64,000 bases of DNA, taken from positions 1,984,001 to 2,048,000 of the forward strand of contig NZ_CP015922.1 in the NCBI RefSeq assembly GCF_001659725.1. The letters are read 5' to 3'. The stretch is from Polynucleobacter wuianus (GTDB taxonomy: Bacteria > Pseudomonadota > Gammaproteobacteria > Burkholderiales > Burkholderiaceae). The notes under the pieces are model-generated. The model searched no databases. It was not told the origin of the DNA and saw only the letters and a list, made by a program, of their open reading frames with translations. The translations under genes and the position numbers were made by a program. This document shows, piece by piece, positions 14,827 through 21,827 of this stretch. Position 1 is the first letter of the stretch. The number at the start of each line of letters is the position of its first letter.

Positions 14827-15225
14827 ATGAGAATTGGTGAACTAGCAACAGCCACAGGCACTCAAGTGGAAACTATTCGGTTTTATGAGCAAGAGGGTTT
14901 GTTAGCAAAACCGGCTCGATCTGAGGGTAACTTCCGAATCTACGGGGATCAGCACCTGCAACGCCTTACATTTATTCGCCACTGCCGCTCGCTGGACATG
15001 ACCTTAAGTGAAATTCGTCAATTACTTCGCTTAAAAGATTTGCCCGATGAAAACTGTGATGCAGTAAATGAATTGCTTGATGCCCATATTGAAGGTGTAA
15101 GCAATCGAATTAATGAGCTACGCCAACTTGAGCGACAATTAAAGCTGCTCAGAAAACAATGTCATGCGAATCAGGACTCAGCACACTGCGGGATCTTAAA
15201 TAAATTATCGCTACCCGTGAAGTAA
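14827..15225 (+). CDS. cadR: MerR-family Cd(II)/Pb(II)-responsive regulator (CadR/PbrR type)
   Basis: 132 residues. N-terminal winged helix-turn-helix (RIGELATATGTQVETIRFYEQEGLL, 1-26, split here by the family VETIRFYE signature), a dimerisation helix at about 80-115, and Cys77 (DENCDAVN), Cys112 (RKQCH) and Cys121 (AHCGIL), which match the three-cysteine site of CadR/PbrR. It is divergent from cadA with the 19-bp-spacer operator between them, the normal layout of this system. A ribosome site, GGAGG, precedes the ATG. Confidence 0.88.
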   Translation: MRIGELATATGTQVETIRFYEQEGLLAKPARSEGNFRIYGDQHLQRLTFIRHCRSLDMTLSEIRQLLRLKDLPDENCDAVNELLDAHIEGVSNRINELRQLERQLKLLRKQCHANQDSAHCGILNKLSLPVK

Positions 15226-15243
15226 AAAAGAGGTGACACTACC

Positions 15244-15314
15244 GCCTCTTATTGGCCGATTTGAGACTATGAAGTCAATTGCAACTAACGGTCGCATCTC
15301 GACCCAAAGCAGTC
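15244..15314 (+). repeat. Intergenic repeat with CTTATTGGCCGATTTGAGA, copy 1
   Basis: Related stretches are at 18106-18130 and 19521-19549. This copy continues with GGTCGCATCTCGACCCAAAG. Such GACCCAAAG-containing intergenic sequences seem common in betaproteobacteria; I know no function for them. Confidence 0.45.
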
Positions 15315-15324
15315 ATAAAAAGAA

Positions 15325-15344
15325 AAACCACCCGAAGGTGGTTT
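15325..15344 (-). terminator. Rho-independent terminator of the metal operon
   Basis: 8-bp stem AAACCACC/GGTGGTTT with a CGAA loop, followed on the minus strand by TTCTTTTT. It is 30 bases beyond the stop of the gene ending at 15375. Confidence 0.75.
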
Positions 15345-15374
15345 AGATTGAATGTAGATACGCCTATGAACTTT

Positions 15375-15770
15375 TTAACTCGAGATCAGAGGTTGCACAA
15401 AAGCAAACCAACCCCCGGTTAAATAAAGCAATAAGCTCAGGCTATAAACGATTAATGAAGCCTTGCGCGTTCTCATGCAGGCATCTCTTAATGTGGGATC
15501 AGTTGGGCATGGAGCAAATCTACCGCGCCATTGCATATAACCACTAATAGAGAGCATCACTCCCGCAAAAATAAATACTTCTACCTTGTGCTCGCTAATC
15601 CATACAATCTTTGGAAAGATGGAAATAAAGGTGGATAAAGTAGCACCCGCACCTAATGCCACTAAAAGTGCTGGAATAGCGCAACAGATCAAAGTGCTTG
15701 AACTGGCAAAGAGCGTCGCAACACTGGTAAGGAGATTGCTTTTGGGTGCGATCATTTTTTCAGGAATCAT
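15375..15770 (-). CDS. MerT/MerC-like small metal-transport membrane protein
   Basis: 131 residues with three or four membrane helices (about 17-50, 63-80, 105-128). The first helix has adjacent cysteines in STLICCAIPALLVALGAG, the hallmark placement of the MerT vicinal cysteine pair, and a later loop has FAPCPTDPTLRDACMRTR. It overlaps the periplasmic HMA protein gene by 4 bases (ATGA), repeating the MerT-MerP pairing. No mercuric reductase or merR is nearby, so the transported metal could be Hg(II) or another soft metal. Confidence 0.7.
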   Translation of the reverse strand: MIPEKMIAPKSNLLTSVATLFASSSTLICCAIPALLVALGAGATLSTFISIFPKIVWISEHKVEVFIFAGVMLSISGYMQWRGRFAPCPTDPTLRDACMRTRKASLIVYSLSLLLYLTGGWFAFVQPLISS

Positions 15771-16093
15771 TTGTTAGCCACTAGTTCTGCTTTGAGTTCT
15801 GCAACACTTTTAGGTACTGACTCTACTTTGACGATGTCATACCCTGCATCCTTGACTTCCTCAATAATGGCCTTTTGATCCAAAGCCATGCCGTCTTTTG
15901 GCTCAACAACGACGGTCTTTTGTTTGAGATCCACATAGACGGCCTTGGTTGATAGCATTTTAGAAATTCGCTTTTCAATACCTTGAGCACAAAAAGCGCA
16001 GACCATGCCATTGACGGTTGCTTTCATACTGGTTACTGCAAATGCTGGGGATAAAGTGAGGGCTAAGAGCGTTGCTATAAAAATCTTTTTCAT
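15767..16093 (-). CDS. Periplasmic heavy-metal-associated (MerP/CopZ-like) protein
   Basis: 108 residues. A signal peptide (1-19, ending SPAFA) is followed by one HMA domain with the metal site GMVCAFCAQGIEKRI (C-x-x-C about residues 32-35), then a short helical tail (VPKSVAELKAELVANK). The FC variant of the CxxC loop (CAFC) is common in periplasmic HMA proteins near MerT-like transporters. It is likely to hand metal to the membrane protein encoded immediately downstream with a 4-base overlap. Confidence 0.8.
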   Translation of the reverse strand: MKKIFIATLLALTLSPAFAVTSMKATVNGMVCAFCAQGIEKRISKMLSTKAVYVDLKQKTVVVEPKDGMALDQKAIIEEVKDAGYDIVKVESVPKSVAELKAELVANK

Positions 16094-16115
16094 TTGGGAA
16101 TCCTTGTTAGTTCAT

Positions 16116-16754
16116 TTAGTAGACATACATAAAGCTCAGGCGGGGTTGGCCATGAAGGTTCGCCCCTGCCTCTACAAAAATACGGTTATGGATCAGCCGA
16201 AGCATAGGCGTGACTTCATACTGGGTTGATACCATCGACATTCTTCTAGCTTCCACGATCAACCATGGCTGGGTCTCATCGTAGTTGGCTTCATAGAAAG
16301 AAAAGCCAGCTCTTGCCGAAACTACATTATTGGTAATGCCATCAGCCACATAGATGCGAGCATTAGCTGAAGCATACAAACGAGTAGTCTCATAATCAGC
16401 CTGAATGCCAGGGGATACCGTAGCTTTAGTGCCGCTAAAGTAGTTACCTGTAGTCTCACCAACGCCGCCGATAAACCAAATATTGGCTTGTGCTTCTGGC
16501 ATATTCCAACGCTTAACTAATCGAGTGTAGGTGAGCTCATTATTAAGCTGAGTTTGCGAATAGTTATTCGTTTGCATATAGGTCGAAGTCACACCAATAG
16601 CATCTCTAGGAGTCAAGGCGTAGTTGGCTGTTTGCTCTCGAAAGGTTTTACTAAAATCACCCATCGTCATCCAGCTATCCTTAAATCCCATTGGCGCGGC
16701 TTGAGCGCTAAGGCTGAGCAAAAGACTGCCTATGAATACAAGCCATACCCTCAT
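16116..16754 (-). CDS. Outer-membrane beta-barrel-like protein in the metal operon
   Basis: 212 residues with a signal peptide (1-20, ending AQAAP). The rest alternates aromatic/hydrophobic strands with polar turns (NELTYTRLVKRW; ANIWFIGGVGETTGNYF; VSPGIQADYETTRLYASANARIYV) and ends in an aromatic C-terminus (LSFMYVY), typical of a small outer-membrane barrel. No specific family recognised. It overlaps the CusF-like gene by 4 bases (ATGA) and precedes the HMA gene by 22 bases, so it belongs to the same unit. A channel role for metal exit or entry is inference. Confidence 0.65.
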   Translation of the reverse strand: MRVWLVFIGSLLLSLSAQAAPMGFKDSWMTMGDFSKTFREQTANYALTPRDAIGVTSTYMQTNNYSQTQLNNELTYTRLVKRWNMPEAQANIWFIGGVGETTGNYFSGTKATVSPGIQADYETTRLYASANARIYVADGITNNVVSARAGFSFYEANYDETQPWLIVEARRMSMVSTQYEVTPMLRLIHNRIFVEAGANLHGQPRLSFMYVY

Positions 16755-17032
16755 GGCGCCTTCTCCAGGGCAACTACTTCTAGCGCCCCATCACTGATTT
16801 TGACCTGAAAGCGTACCTGATCACCTGCTTTATAGCCCTTAAGATTTAACTTGGGCGCAGTATCAAAAAGCATAGTCATAGCATCCATATCAATGCTTTG
16901 AATCCGCTCATGCTTAAGCACAATACGATGACGCTCAGGCTCTACTTTGACTATTTGCGCTTTGGTCCAATCAGGCGCCGCCCAAGACAGTGAAGTGATG
17001 AGAAATAAAATACCAAATACAAATTTTTTCAT
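16751..17032 (-). CDS. CusF-like periplasmic copper-binding protein
   Basis: 93 residues with a signal peptide (1-18). The mature part is a small OB-like barrel with the CusF pattern: IVKVEPERHRIVLKHERI, then MDAMTMLFDT, where the Met pair and nearby His and acidic residues would bind Cu(I)/Ag(I), and GYKAGDQVRFQVKI near the end. In CusF the ligands are one His, two Met and a Trp; here His44 or so and Met residues 50-54 fit, but the Trp is not obvious. First gene of a tight four-gene unit. Confidence 0.8.
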   Translation of the reverse strand: MKKFVFGILFLITSLSWAAPDWTKAQIVKVEPERHRIVLKHERIQSIDMDAMTMLFDTAPKLNLKGYKAGDQVRFQVKISDGALEVVALEKAP

Positions 17033-17103
17033 GTTTCCCCCAAAGGAAAGTTAATTAGATAAACAACTCCATCCAAATTTTGGACGGACTACTGCTAGGG
17101 GGA

Positions 17104-17454
17104 TTACAAAATGGGTGGCTTGATGGGTAGAGCTAAGAGTGCGCCATATACGAATAATGGCTCTTGCTGTGCAAATTGATACGAGAGTTGCTTAAAATTC
17201 ATCGCTATGGATGGCAACGCAAATGCAAATGCCATACACAAGGAGCAGGCATTACAAGTGGGTTTGTCATGTTGCTCAGATTGAGGGTCTTGCTTGCTAG
17301 AGCTTTGCATCATCTCGCAATGACTGGCATCGCTATCAGCTATCATTTCCATGGAATGCGTTGGCTGAGCCATACTAAAACCCATACTCTCAGACGCAAA
17401 AGAGCGAATGGGCAATAGGACAACTAACAGGATAAGTAGGCAAACGCGAAGCAT
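17104..17454 (-). CDS. Small Cys/His/Met-rich secreted or membrane protein
   Basis: 116 residues with a hydrophobic N-terminus (LLILLVVLLPIRSFA). A His/Met-rich stretch (SMGFSMAQPTHSMEM; ASHCEMMQSSS) is followed by CNACSLCMAFAFALP, so several potential soft-metal ligands precede a hydrophobic segment. The arrangement recalls DUF2946-type small proteins that accompany copper genes. It is upstream of the CusF-like gene on the same strand (71-bp gap). Function unknown. Confidence 0.65.
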   Translation of the reverse strand: MLRVCLLILLVVLLPIRSFASESMGFSMAQPTHSMEMIADSDASHCEMMQSSSKQDPQSEQHDKPTCNACSLCMAFAFALPSIAMNFKQLSYQFAQQEPLFVYGALLALPIKPPIL

Positions 17455-17513
17455 GTTGTGATTCTAGCTACTTTTGTAAAAGCCTGCTTTCCCAATGGCA
17501 CAAATGAAAAACG

Positions 17514-17636
17514 CTATTTTTTACTAAAAAAGAGATATTTCGTTAAAGCGGCAATTGAAAGGACAAGGACAATCAAAACTAAGATTCCAATCAACCCCAT
17601 TCCACCCATCATTGAGCCATCCATAAATTGATTCAT
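17514..17636 (-). CDS. 40-residue single-span membrane peptide
   Basis: Starts ATG at 17636-17634 and stops TAG at 17516-17514, with GGAGGG about 7 bases upstream. The peptide begins MNQFMDGSMMGGMG and continues as one transmembrane helix (about 14-34), ending YLFFSKK. The Met-rich N-terminus again suggests a link to copper handling in this cluster. It lies at the head of the minus-strand metal genes. Confidence 0.6.
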   Translation of the reverse strand: MNQFMDGSMMGGMGLIGILVLIVLVLSIAALTKYLFFSKK

Positions 17637-17740
17637 ATCACCCTCCATTAGGCTAAGCACCTAGTTTCATCCTATGCCTATCTAGGCAGCATGTCTAGGT
17701 TTCTATAAACTGAACTGCAACTTATCATTTAGAGGCTCAA

Positions 17741-18091
17741 ATGGCTTGGATCATTACTAAATATCTTCTAACCGCAGGAATGGTTGTATTCATTTCTGAG
17801 GTTGCCAAGAGAAGTGACAGATTGGGCGGATTTATTGCGGCATTGCCCGTAATGACTCTTTTAACTCTTTTAACTCTTTTATGGCTTTATTTAGAAAACC
17901 AGCCTGAAGAGAAGATAGCTAATCACGCTTATTACACCTTCTGGTATGTGATTCCAACATTGCCTATGTTTCTATTATTTCCATACTTACTTCCAAAGCT
18001 GGGGTTCTGGATAACCATGGGTGTATGCGTAGTGGTAACGGTTATTTGCTTTGGATTATTTGCCCTTGTGATGAAGGGTTTTGGGATCTAA
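17741..18091 (+). CDS. DUF3147-like small membrane protein
   Basis: 116 residues with four hydrophobic segments (about 3-20, 30-50, 65-85, 92-112) and the short motif EVAKRSDRLGGFIAALPVMT between the first two, which I associate with DUF3147-type proteins. Function unknown. It is divergent from the metal genes, with a 104-bp gap. A run of TTTTAACTC repeats near 17863 encodes LLTLLTLL. Confidence 0.6.
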   Translation: MAWIITKYLLTAGMVVFISEVAKRSDRLGGFIAALPVMTLLTLLTLLWLYLENQPEEKIANHAYYTFWYVIPTLPMFLLFPYLLPKLGFWITMGVCVVVTVICFGLFALVMKGFGI

Positions 18092-18235
18092 CTTCTCTGA
18101 GTAAGGGCCGTTACTGGCCGATTTGAGATTCCCAAAACAATAAATTAGCCTGATCTCAGCGTCTGCAGTTGGCCGCATAGTAACCATTCGACTGAACTAA
18201 GTCCCACTGGCGCTGTCCGACCCACAAGAGACTGA

Positions 18236-18261
18236 TGGTGGCCTGGGGCGGAATCAAACTA
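18236..18261 (-). repeat. Fragment of a tRNA 3' end (tRNA-Phe-like), possible old att site
   Basis: The minus strand reads a T-arm 3' strand, then CCCAGGCC and ACCA (TTTGATTCCGCCCCAGGCCACCA within 18236-18258, given in parts: GATTCCGCC, CCAGGCC, ACCA). This is what remains when an integrase uses a tRNA 3' end as attB. The sequence resembles betaproteobacterial tRNA-Phe. No 5' part is present. Confidence 0.55.
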
Positions 18262-18335
18262 GGATCGAGGATGCCCAATCCAGTTGCCAAAATACCCTAA
18301 GCAGACCAACAAGCTATATTTGCACTTTTTTATTA

Positions 18336-18379
18336 AATGAGATCCATTCTCAATGATGTATATAATGAGAATCATTCTT
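18336..18379 (+). promoter_or_regulatory. Fur-box-like iron operator
   Basis: 18361-18379 (TATAATGAGAATCATTCTT) matches the 19-bp Fur consensus GATAATGATAATCATTATC at 14 or 15 of 19 positions. A second dyad, TGAGA-TCCAT-TCTCA, lies just upstream at about 18340. The downstream gene starts at 18401. Confidence 0.7.
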
Positions 18380-18400
18380 ATTTGATAAAGATCTCATTTT

Positions 18401-18733
18401 ATGAAAAATACCGTTGCTTACACCCTATTTTGTCTAATGATTGGGGTTACTACCTTGGCAAGCGCTAACCCGTCAGAAATTACAATCAAGATTCAAAAGG
18501 GGCGCTTCTCACCCTCTCAAATTGAGATCCCCGCTGACACCAAAGTAAGACTGGTCATTCAGAACTTAGATGACACCCCAGAAGAATTTGAAAGTCACGA
18601 CCTTAATCGTGAGGTGCTCATTAAAGCTAACGGCAGCGCCTCTTTTTATATTGGCCCACTCTCAACAGGACTCTACAAGTTCGAGGGTGAGTTTAGCCCT
18701 GAGACAGCTCAAGGCGTGGTGATTGTCAAATGA
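18401..18733 (+). CDS. Periplasmic cupredoxin-like protein
   Basis: 110 residues. A signal peptide (1-22, ending TLASA) is followed by one cupredoxin domain of the EfeO/FtrB type (EITIKIQKGRFSPSQIEIPADTKVRLVIQNLDDTPEEFESHDLN, split here as family-typical blocks KGRFSP and DDTPEEFES). The usual His of EFE-type domains may be His in ESHDLNRE. Such cupredoxins bind copper and serve ferrous-iron permeases. The Fur-type box directly upstream points to iron-limitation control. The ATGA overlap couples it to the next gene. Confidence 0.78.
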   Translation: MKNTVAYTLFCLMIGVTTLASANPSEITIKIQKGRFSPSQIEIPADTKVRLVIQNLDDTPEEFESHDLNREVLIKANGSASFYIGPLSTGLYKFEGEFSPETAQGVVIVK

Positions 18734-19497
18734 AATGGATTGTCTTTACCTTTCTTAAGTGGGTAGGAGTATCCATCTTTTTATTAACTGCCACAGTTAC
18801 ACATGCCGCCGAATATCTCAGTGGGCCCGCTGACTACATCTATAGTCCTAGAGTAGAAGAGGGAGAAAGAGAGATCGATACGAAGTTTGGAACCCAAACC
18901 CCAAGAACTGCTGGAGACCCAAGACAATCAGGCGCCTCCATTGGCTTTGGATATGGGGTGACTTCTTGGTGGTTTACCGAGATCTATGGAAAAAATACTT
19001 GGGATGGTAATAACTCACAATTTGACGCTATCGAGTGGGAAAATAAATTCCAACTCACCGAAACGGGGAAATATTTTGTAGATGTGGGATTCTTGCTTGA
19101 ACTGGAGCGCCCACAAAATCGTAATGAGGGTTACGAAGCTAAGTACGGCTTTTTACTGCAAAAGGATTGGAATAAGTGGCAGGCAAACCTAAATCTACTC
19201 ATGCAAGGTCATTACACTGGCACCGAAAATCAGGGCACCTATTTTGGCTACCAAGGGCAGTTAAAGTACCGATTACAACCCGAGCTTGAGCTGGGAGCGC
19301 AATTGTTTTCCTGGCTTGGGCAGCTTAATAGCTGGAATACCAATCAACAGCAGCAAACCAGTGTTGGTCCAGCCATATTTGGGAAAACCAAACTAGGACG
19401 AAAAGAGGCGCTTGTCTACAACTTTGCCTACCTTTGGGGAACAACTACGGCATCTCCAAAGAACACAATTCGGATGCAGGTGGAGTATGAGTTCTAA
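18730..19497 (+). CDS. Predicted outer-membrane protein in an iron-regulated pair
   Basis: 255 residues with a signal peptide (about 1-26, ending THAAE). Strand-rich with aromatic girdles (SIGFGYGVTSWWFTEIYGK; FVDVGFLLELERP; YGFLLQKDWNKWQANLNLLMQGHY) and a C-terminal IRMQVEYEF whose final Phe is the classical outer-membrane barrel signal. I recall similar proteins beside cupredoxins and FTR1-type iron permeases, but no permease is present here. Translation is coupled to the cupredoxin by a 4-base overlap. Confidence 0.7.
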   Translation: MKWIVFTFLKWVGVSIFLLTATVTHAAEYLSGPADYIYSPRVEEGEREIDTKFGTQTPRTAGDPRQSGASIGFGYGVTSWWFTEIYGKNTWDGNNSQFDAIEWENKFQLTETGKYFVDVGFLLELERPQNRNEGYEAKYGFLLQKDWNKWQANLNLLMQGHYTGTENQGTYFGYQGQLKYRLQPELELGAQLFSWLGQLNSWNTNQQQQTSVGPAIFGKTKLGRKEALVYNFAYLWGTTTASPKNTIRMQVEYEF

Positions 19498-19520
19498 TTT
19501 ATTAAACCTATAAAGTTAAT

Positions 19521-19549
19521 GGCGTCTCTTATTGGCCGATAACGGACAT
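19521..19549 (+). repeat. Intergenic repeat with CTTATTGGCCGAT
   Basis: Shares TCTTATTGGCCGAT with 15247-15260 and TGGCCGAT with 18115-18122, then diverges (AACGGACAT). It lies directly before a variant of the 15-bp palindrome. Confidence 0.45.
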
Positions 19550-19554
19550 ATGAT

Positions 19555-19569
19555 GTCGTTTAAAACGGC
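19555..19569. repeat. 15-bp palindrome variant, copy 3
   Basis: GTCGTTTAAAACGGC, the palindrome in the other orientation with one changed base. It lies 8 bases after the stop of the minus-strand gene ending at 19578. Confidence 0.55.
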
Positions 19570-19577
19570 ATTACAAA

Positions 19578-19751
19578 TCACGGCCCTTTATTGCGCCTAT
19601 TTCTCTGCTCAAACTCAATAGCTTCTTCCAGTAAAGCCTTTCGGCGCTCTTCTGCTTTATGGCGCTTGATTAAGTCTTTTCCTGTAAGCACCTGTTGATC
19701 CTTAAGCAAGGACTCTAGCGTAGGCTTACTCTTCCCAGGGGAATCGTTCAC
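19578..19751 (-). CDS. 57-residue unknown charged protein
   Basis: GTG start at 19751-19749, inside the end of the upstream gene, and TGA at 19580-19578. It begins MNDSPGKSKPTLESLLKD; the rest is a charged helix (LIKRHKAEERRKALLEEAIEFE) and a basic tail (QRNRRNKGP). The 26-base overlap with the 19726-19932 gene suggests translational coupling. The size and composition recall small accessory mobilisation proteins of plasmids, but this is inference. No family recognised. Confidence 0.5.
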   Translation of the reverse strand: MNDSPGKSKPTLESLLKDQQVLTGKDLIKRHKAEERRKALLEEAIEFEQRNRRNKGP

Positions 19752-19932
19752 GGCTTAGCTCCTCCATGATTTCACGCTTGCTAGCGCCATTACGTCTATT
19801 TGTACTGTACTTTGCCCAATGCTCACGGTCGGCAATGATTTCAGCCCGATCCTTTTTGATGTTTTCAGCAAGCGAGGTTAGCTTTTCGGCCTTCACTTTG
19901 CCCACAAATTCTAGATTAGATTTATCAGTCAT
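19726..19932 (-). CDS. 68-residue unknown charged protein
   Basis: Starts ATG at 19932. Highly charged, with helix-forming segments (VKAEKLTSLAENIKKDRAEIIADREHWAKY) and NRRNGASKREIMEELSRERF at the end. The third copy of the CGTCTA...TAGACG motif lies 14 bases upstream of the start in the same gene-relative orientation as the other two. The arrangement suggests control by the same island regulator. No family recognised. Confidence 0.6.
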   Translation of the reverse strand: MTDKSNLEFVGKVKAEKLTSLAENIKKDRAEIIADREHWAKYSTNRRNGASKREIMEELSRERFPWEE

Positions 19933-19946
19933 GAATAAATTCTAAT

Positions 19947-19963
19947 CGTCTAGTTTTTAGACG
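19947..19963 (-). promoter_or_regulatory. Island operator/leader hairpin, copy 3
   Basis: In gene orientation it reads CGTCTAAAAACTAGACG: 6-bp arms with a 5-base centre, 14 bases before the ATG at 19932. The flanking GGAACGTCTAAA is shared with copy 2. Confidence 0.55.
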
Positions 19964-20086
19964 TTCCGGAAAAATTGTAGACGAAATGTATAGGCGCAGA
20001 TATTTGACCGCGTTTACCTAAAAGCGACGCTTCATTACACACCCATCAAATACCGCTATAACTTATGGAAATACCTAGCGATTACA

Positions 20087-20113
20087 TTAGTGCGACCTAT
20101 TACCGCTCCGAGA
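20087..20113 (+). repeat. 27-bp intergenic repeat, copy 2
   Basis: Begins TTAGTGCGACCTATTACCGC and ends CTCCGAGA; see also 11903-11929 and 24141-24167. Confidence 0.7.
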
Positions 20114-20127
20114 GTCTAAAAGAAAAA

Positions 20128-20141
20128 CCGCCCGAAGGCGG
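20128..20141 (-). terminator. Rho-independent terminator of the autotransporter-like gene
   Basis: Stem CCGCC/GGCGG with a CGAA loop, followed on the minus strand by TTTTTCTTTT. It is 23 bases beyond the stop of the gene ending at 20165. Confidence 0.75.
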
Positions 20142-20164
20142 CTCAATTTAAGACAAATAAACTC

Positions 20165-21700
20165 TTACAAGCCAACTGTATAGGTTGCCATGACAGTGGT
20201 TGTACCAACTGCCTGATACATCTCTTGGCGGTAGATACCGGTTACGCCTAAGCGTTGATTCTTTTCGATGTCATAGTAAGCACCTAAAGTTGCTGTTGCT
20301 CTGTTCTTGACTGGATTGGGATTGAAGTTCACTGGGGTTAATCCAGTAACACCAGTAGCTGAGTAAGTACCTGTATTGAAATTCGTATCACTCTCAATAC
20401 CAGCGCTGGCAAATAAAGTGGTTTGAGCGATACCTTTATATCTCACGCCAACACCAGCTAGTGCTGTTGTAGCGTTAGTGTTGAGCGCTGAGTAAGTGAG
20501 TGGTGCTGTTACAGAACTGGTTGAAGCTTCTGTGTAACCACCCATATTGTTTTGGGTATAACGAACACCAGCATATGGTGATACAACAATTTGATCAGCA
20601 AAGCCAAAGCCATACTTAGCTACTACTTGGGCGCCTTGACTGTTTAATTGGGATGAACCAGAACCCGCTTCACTTGTTCCAACTACTTGTCTAGTGATCG
20701 TGGTGTTCTTTTGACCATAAGCAGCAGATACCTTAACTTCTGTACCGGTGCCATCTTGACGTTCATTCCAAGCACCGAATAGTCCAATGAGTGGTGTGTT
20801 GTTGCCAAGGTTTACTGTAGAACCCGCATTGTTTACGGATAAGTTCTGATCAGCATACGCACCAATACGATAGTTTGGATGTGGACGATAAGCAGCAATC
20901 AGCAAGGCGCTAGTGTTATTCAAGCCATTTGCTGCCGAGACTGCTGTGTTACGACCACCAGCACTTACGCAGACATTATTTGCACCAAACACATCGCAGT
21001 CATAAGCAAAACTATTAGCTAATACTGAGTTTTGGAGTGTGTAGATGTTTTGTAGAGCTGATGCGGCATTAACTAAAGATTGTTGAGTATCGGCGGTGGA
21101 GGGGCCTGAAAATATTGAATAGATGAGATTATTAAATAGAACCCAATCGTAGGCAGGTCCATAGCTGGACATATCAAGCGTAAAGTAACGGATGCCATCT
21201 AATTTGAACCCAATATACCCATAATTATGGTAGTTCAAATTCCCGTTTGAGTTCGTCGTTATAGTACCTAAAAGTGCATTACTCGAGTTGTAAGCTTTAA
21301 TGGTCAAAGGAACATCAGCACCGCCAAATTGAATCGCAAAACCGTTTACTTTTAATGCGGGTAAAAAAGTGAACTTCATTTGTTGTGCACTACCTGAGCC
21401 ACCTCCGTCTCCGTTCGTCACTCCATTACTACCGAAAAGACTTTGAATATATATATTCCCACTTGGACTATTAATGGATACATTTCCTAGGGAAAAGGGC
21501 TGAGTAAGAGGGGTATTTGAAGCGGTCGTACTTGAAAAATCAATCAATGTGTAAGAGCCACCGATCACACTAGTAGCCGTGGCAGGATCAGCTAGATTAC
21601 CTGGGGCTGGGTTTGCATATTGAAGTATATCTGTCGCAGTAGCCTGACCGTTTAGAAAGAAAACCAATGCAACCGAACTGGCGATTTTCTTTAATTTCAT
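20165..21700 (-). CDS. Autotransporter-type outer-membrane protein
   Basis: 511 residues from ATG at 21700, chosen because MKLKKIASSVALVFFLNGQATA is a clear signal peptide and AGGAAA precedes it. Residues 25-225 are a Gly/Ser/Asn-rich passenger-like region. Residues 230-511 are strand-rich with alternating aromatic and small residues (YRIGAYADQNLSV; EVKVSAAYGQKNTT; VSPYAGVRYTQNNMGGY) and end MATYTVGL, consistent with an autotransporter-like beta-barrel. A Cys pair (YDCDVFGANNVCVS) lies between the two. It is divergent from a two-component system with a candidate operator between. Confidence 0.7.
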   Translation of the reverse strand: MKLKKIASSVALVFFLNGQATATDILQYANPAPGNLADPATATSVIGGSYTLIDFSSTTASNTPLTQPFSLGNVSINSPSGNIYIQSLFGSNGVTNGDGGGSGSAQQMKFTFLPALKVNGFAIQFGGADVPLTIKAYNSSNALLGTITTNSNGNLNYHNYGYIGFKLDGIRYFTLDMSSYGPAYDWVLFNNLIYSIFSGPSTADTQQSLVNAASALQNIYTLQNSVLANSFAYDCDVFGANNVCVSAGGRNTAVSAANGLNNTSALLIAAYRPHPNYRIGAYADQNLSVNNAGSTVNLGNNTPLIGLFGAWNERQDGTGTEVKVSAAYGQKNTTITRQVVGTSEAGSGSSQLNSQGAQVVAKYGFGFADQIVVSPYAGVRYTQNNMGGYTEASTSSVTAPLTYSALNTNATTALAGVGVRYKGIAQTTLFASAGIESDTNFNTGTYSATGVTGLTPVNFNPNPVKNRATATLGAYYDIEKNQRLGVTGIYRQEMYQAVGTTTVMATYTVGL

Positions 21701-21827
21701 AAGATTTCCTTTGGAAAAATAAATTTCATTTTCATGAGCGCATATGTTGAACCAACATTGCAAACCATGGTTTTCAGCCATGCATCTTATGTGCTTGTTA
21801 TAAATAAAAAAATGCCCCAAAAGACGA

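Larger units (their letters stand above)
18092..18400. other. Intergenic region with repeat, tRNA remnant and Fur box
   Basis: No gene is supported here. It holds a copy of the TGGCCGATTTGAGA repeat (18106-18130), a fragment identical in form to a tRNA 3' end (18236-18261), and AT-rich control DNA before 18401 with a Fur-type box. Confidence 0.5.

Noticed and set aside
15375..17032. A complete mer operon.
   Set aside because: No mercuric reductase, merR-type mercury regulator or merD is present; only MerT-like and HMA proteins are seen.
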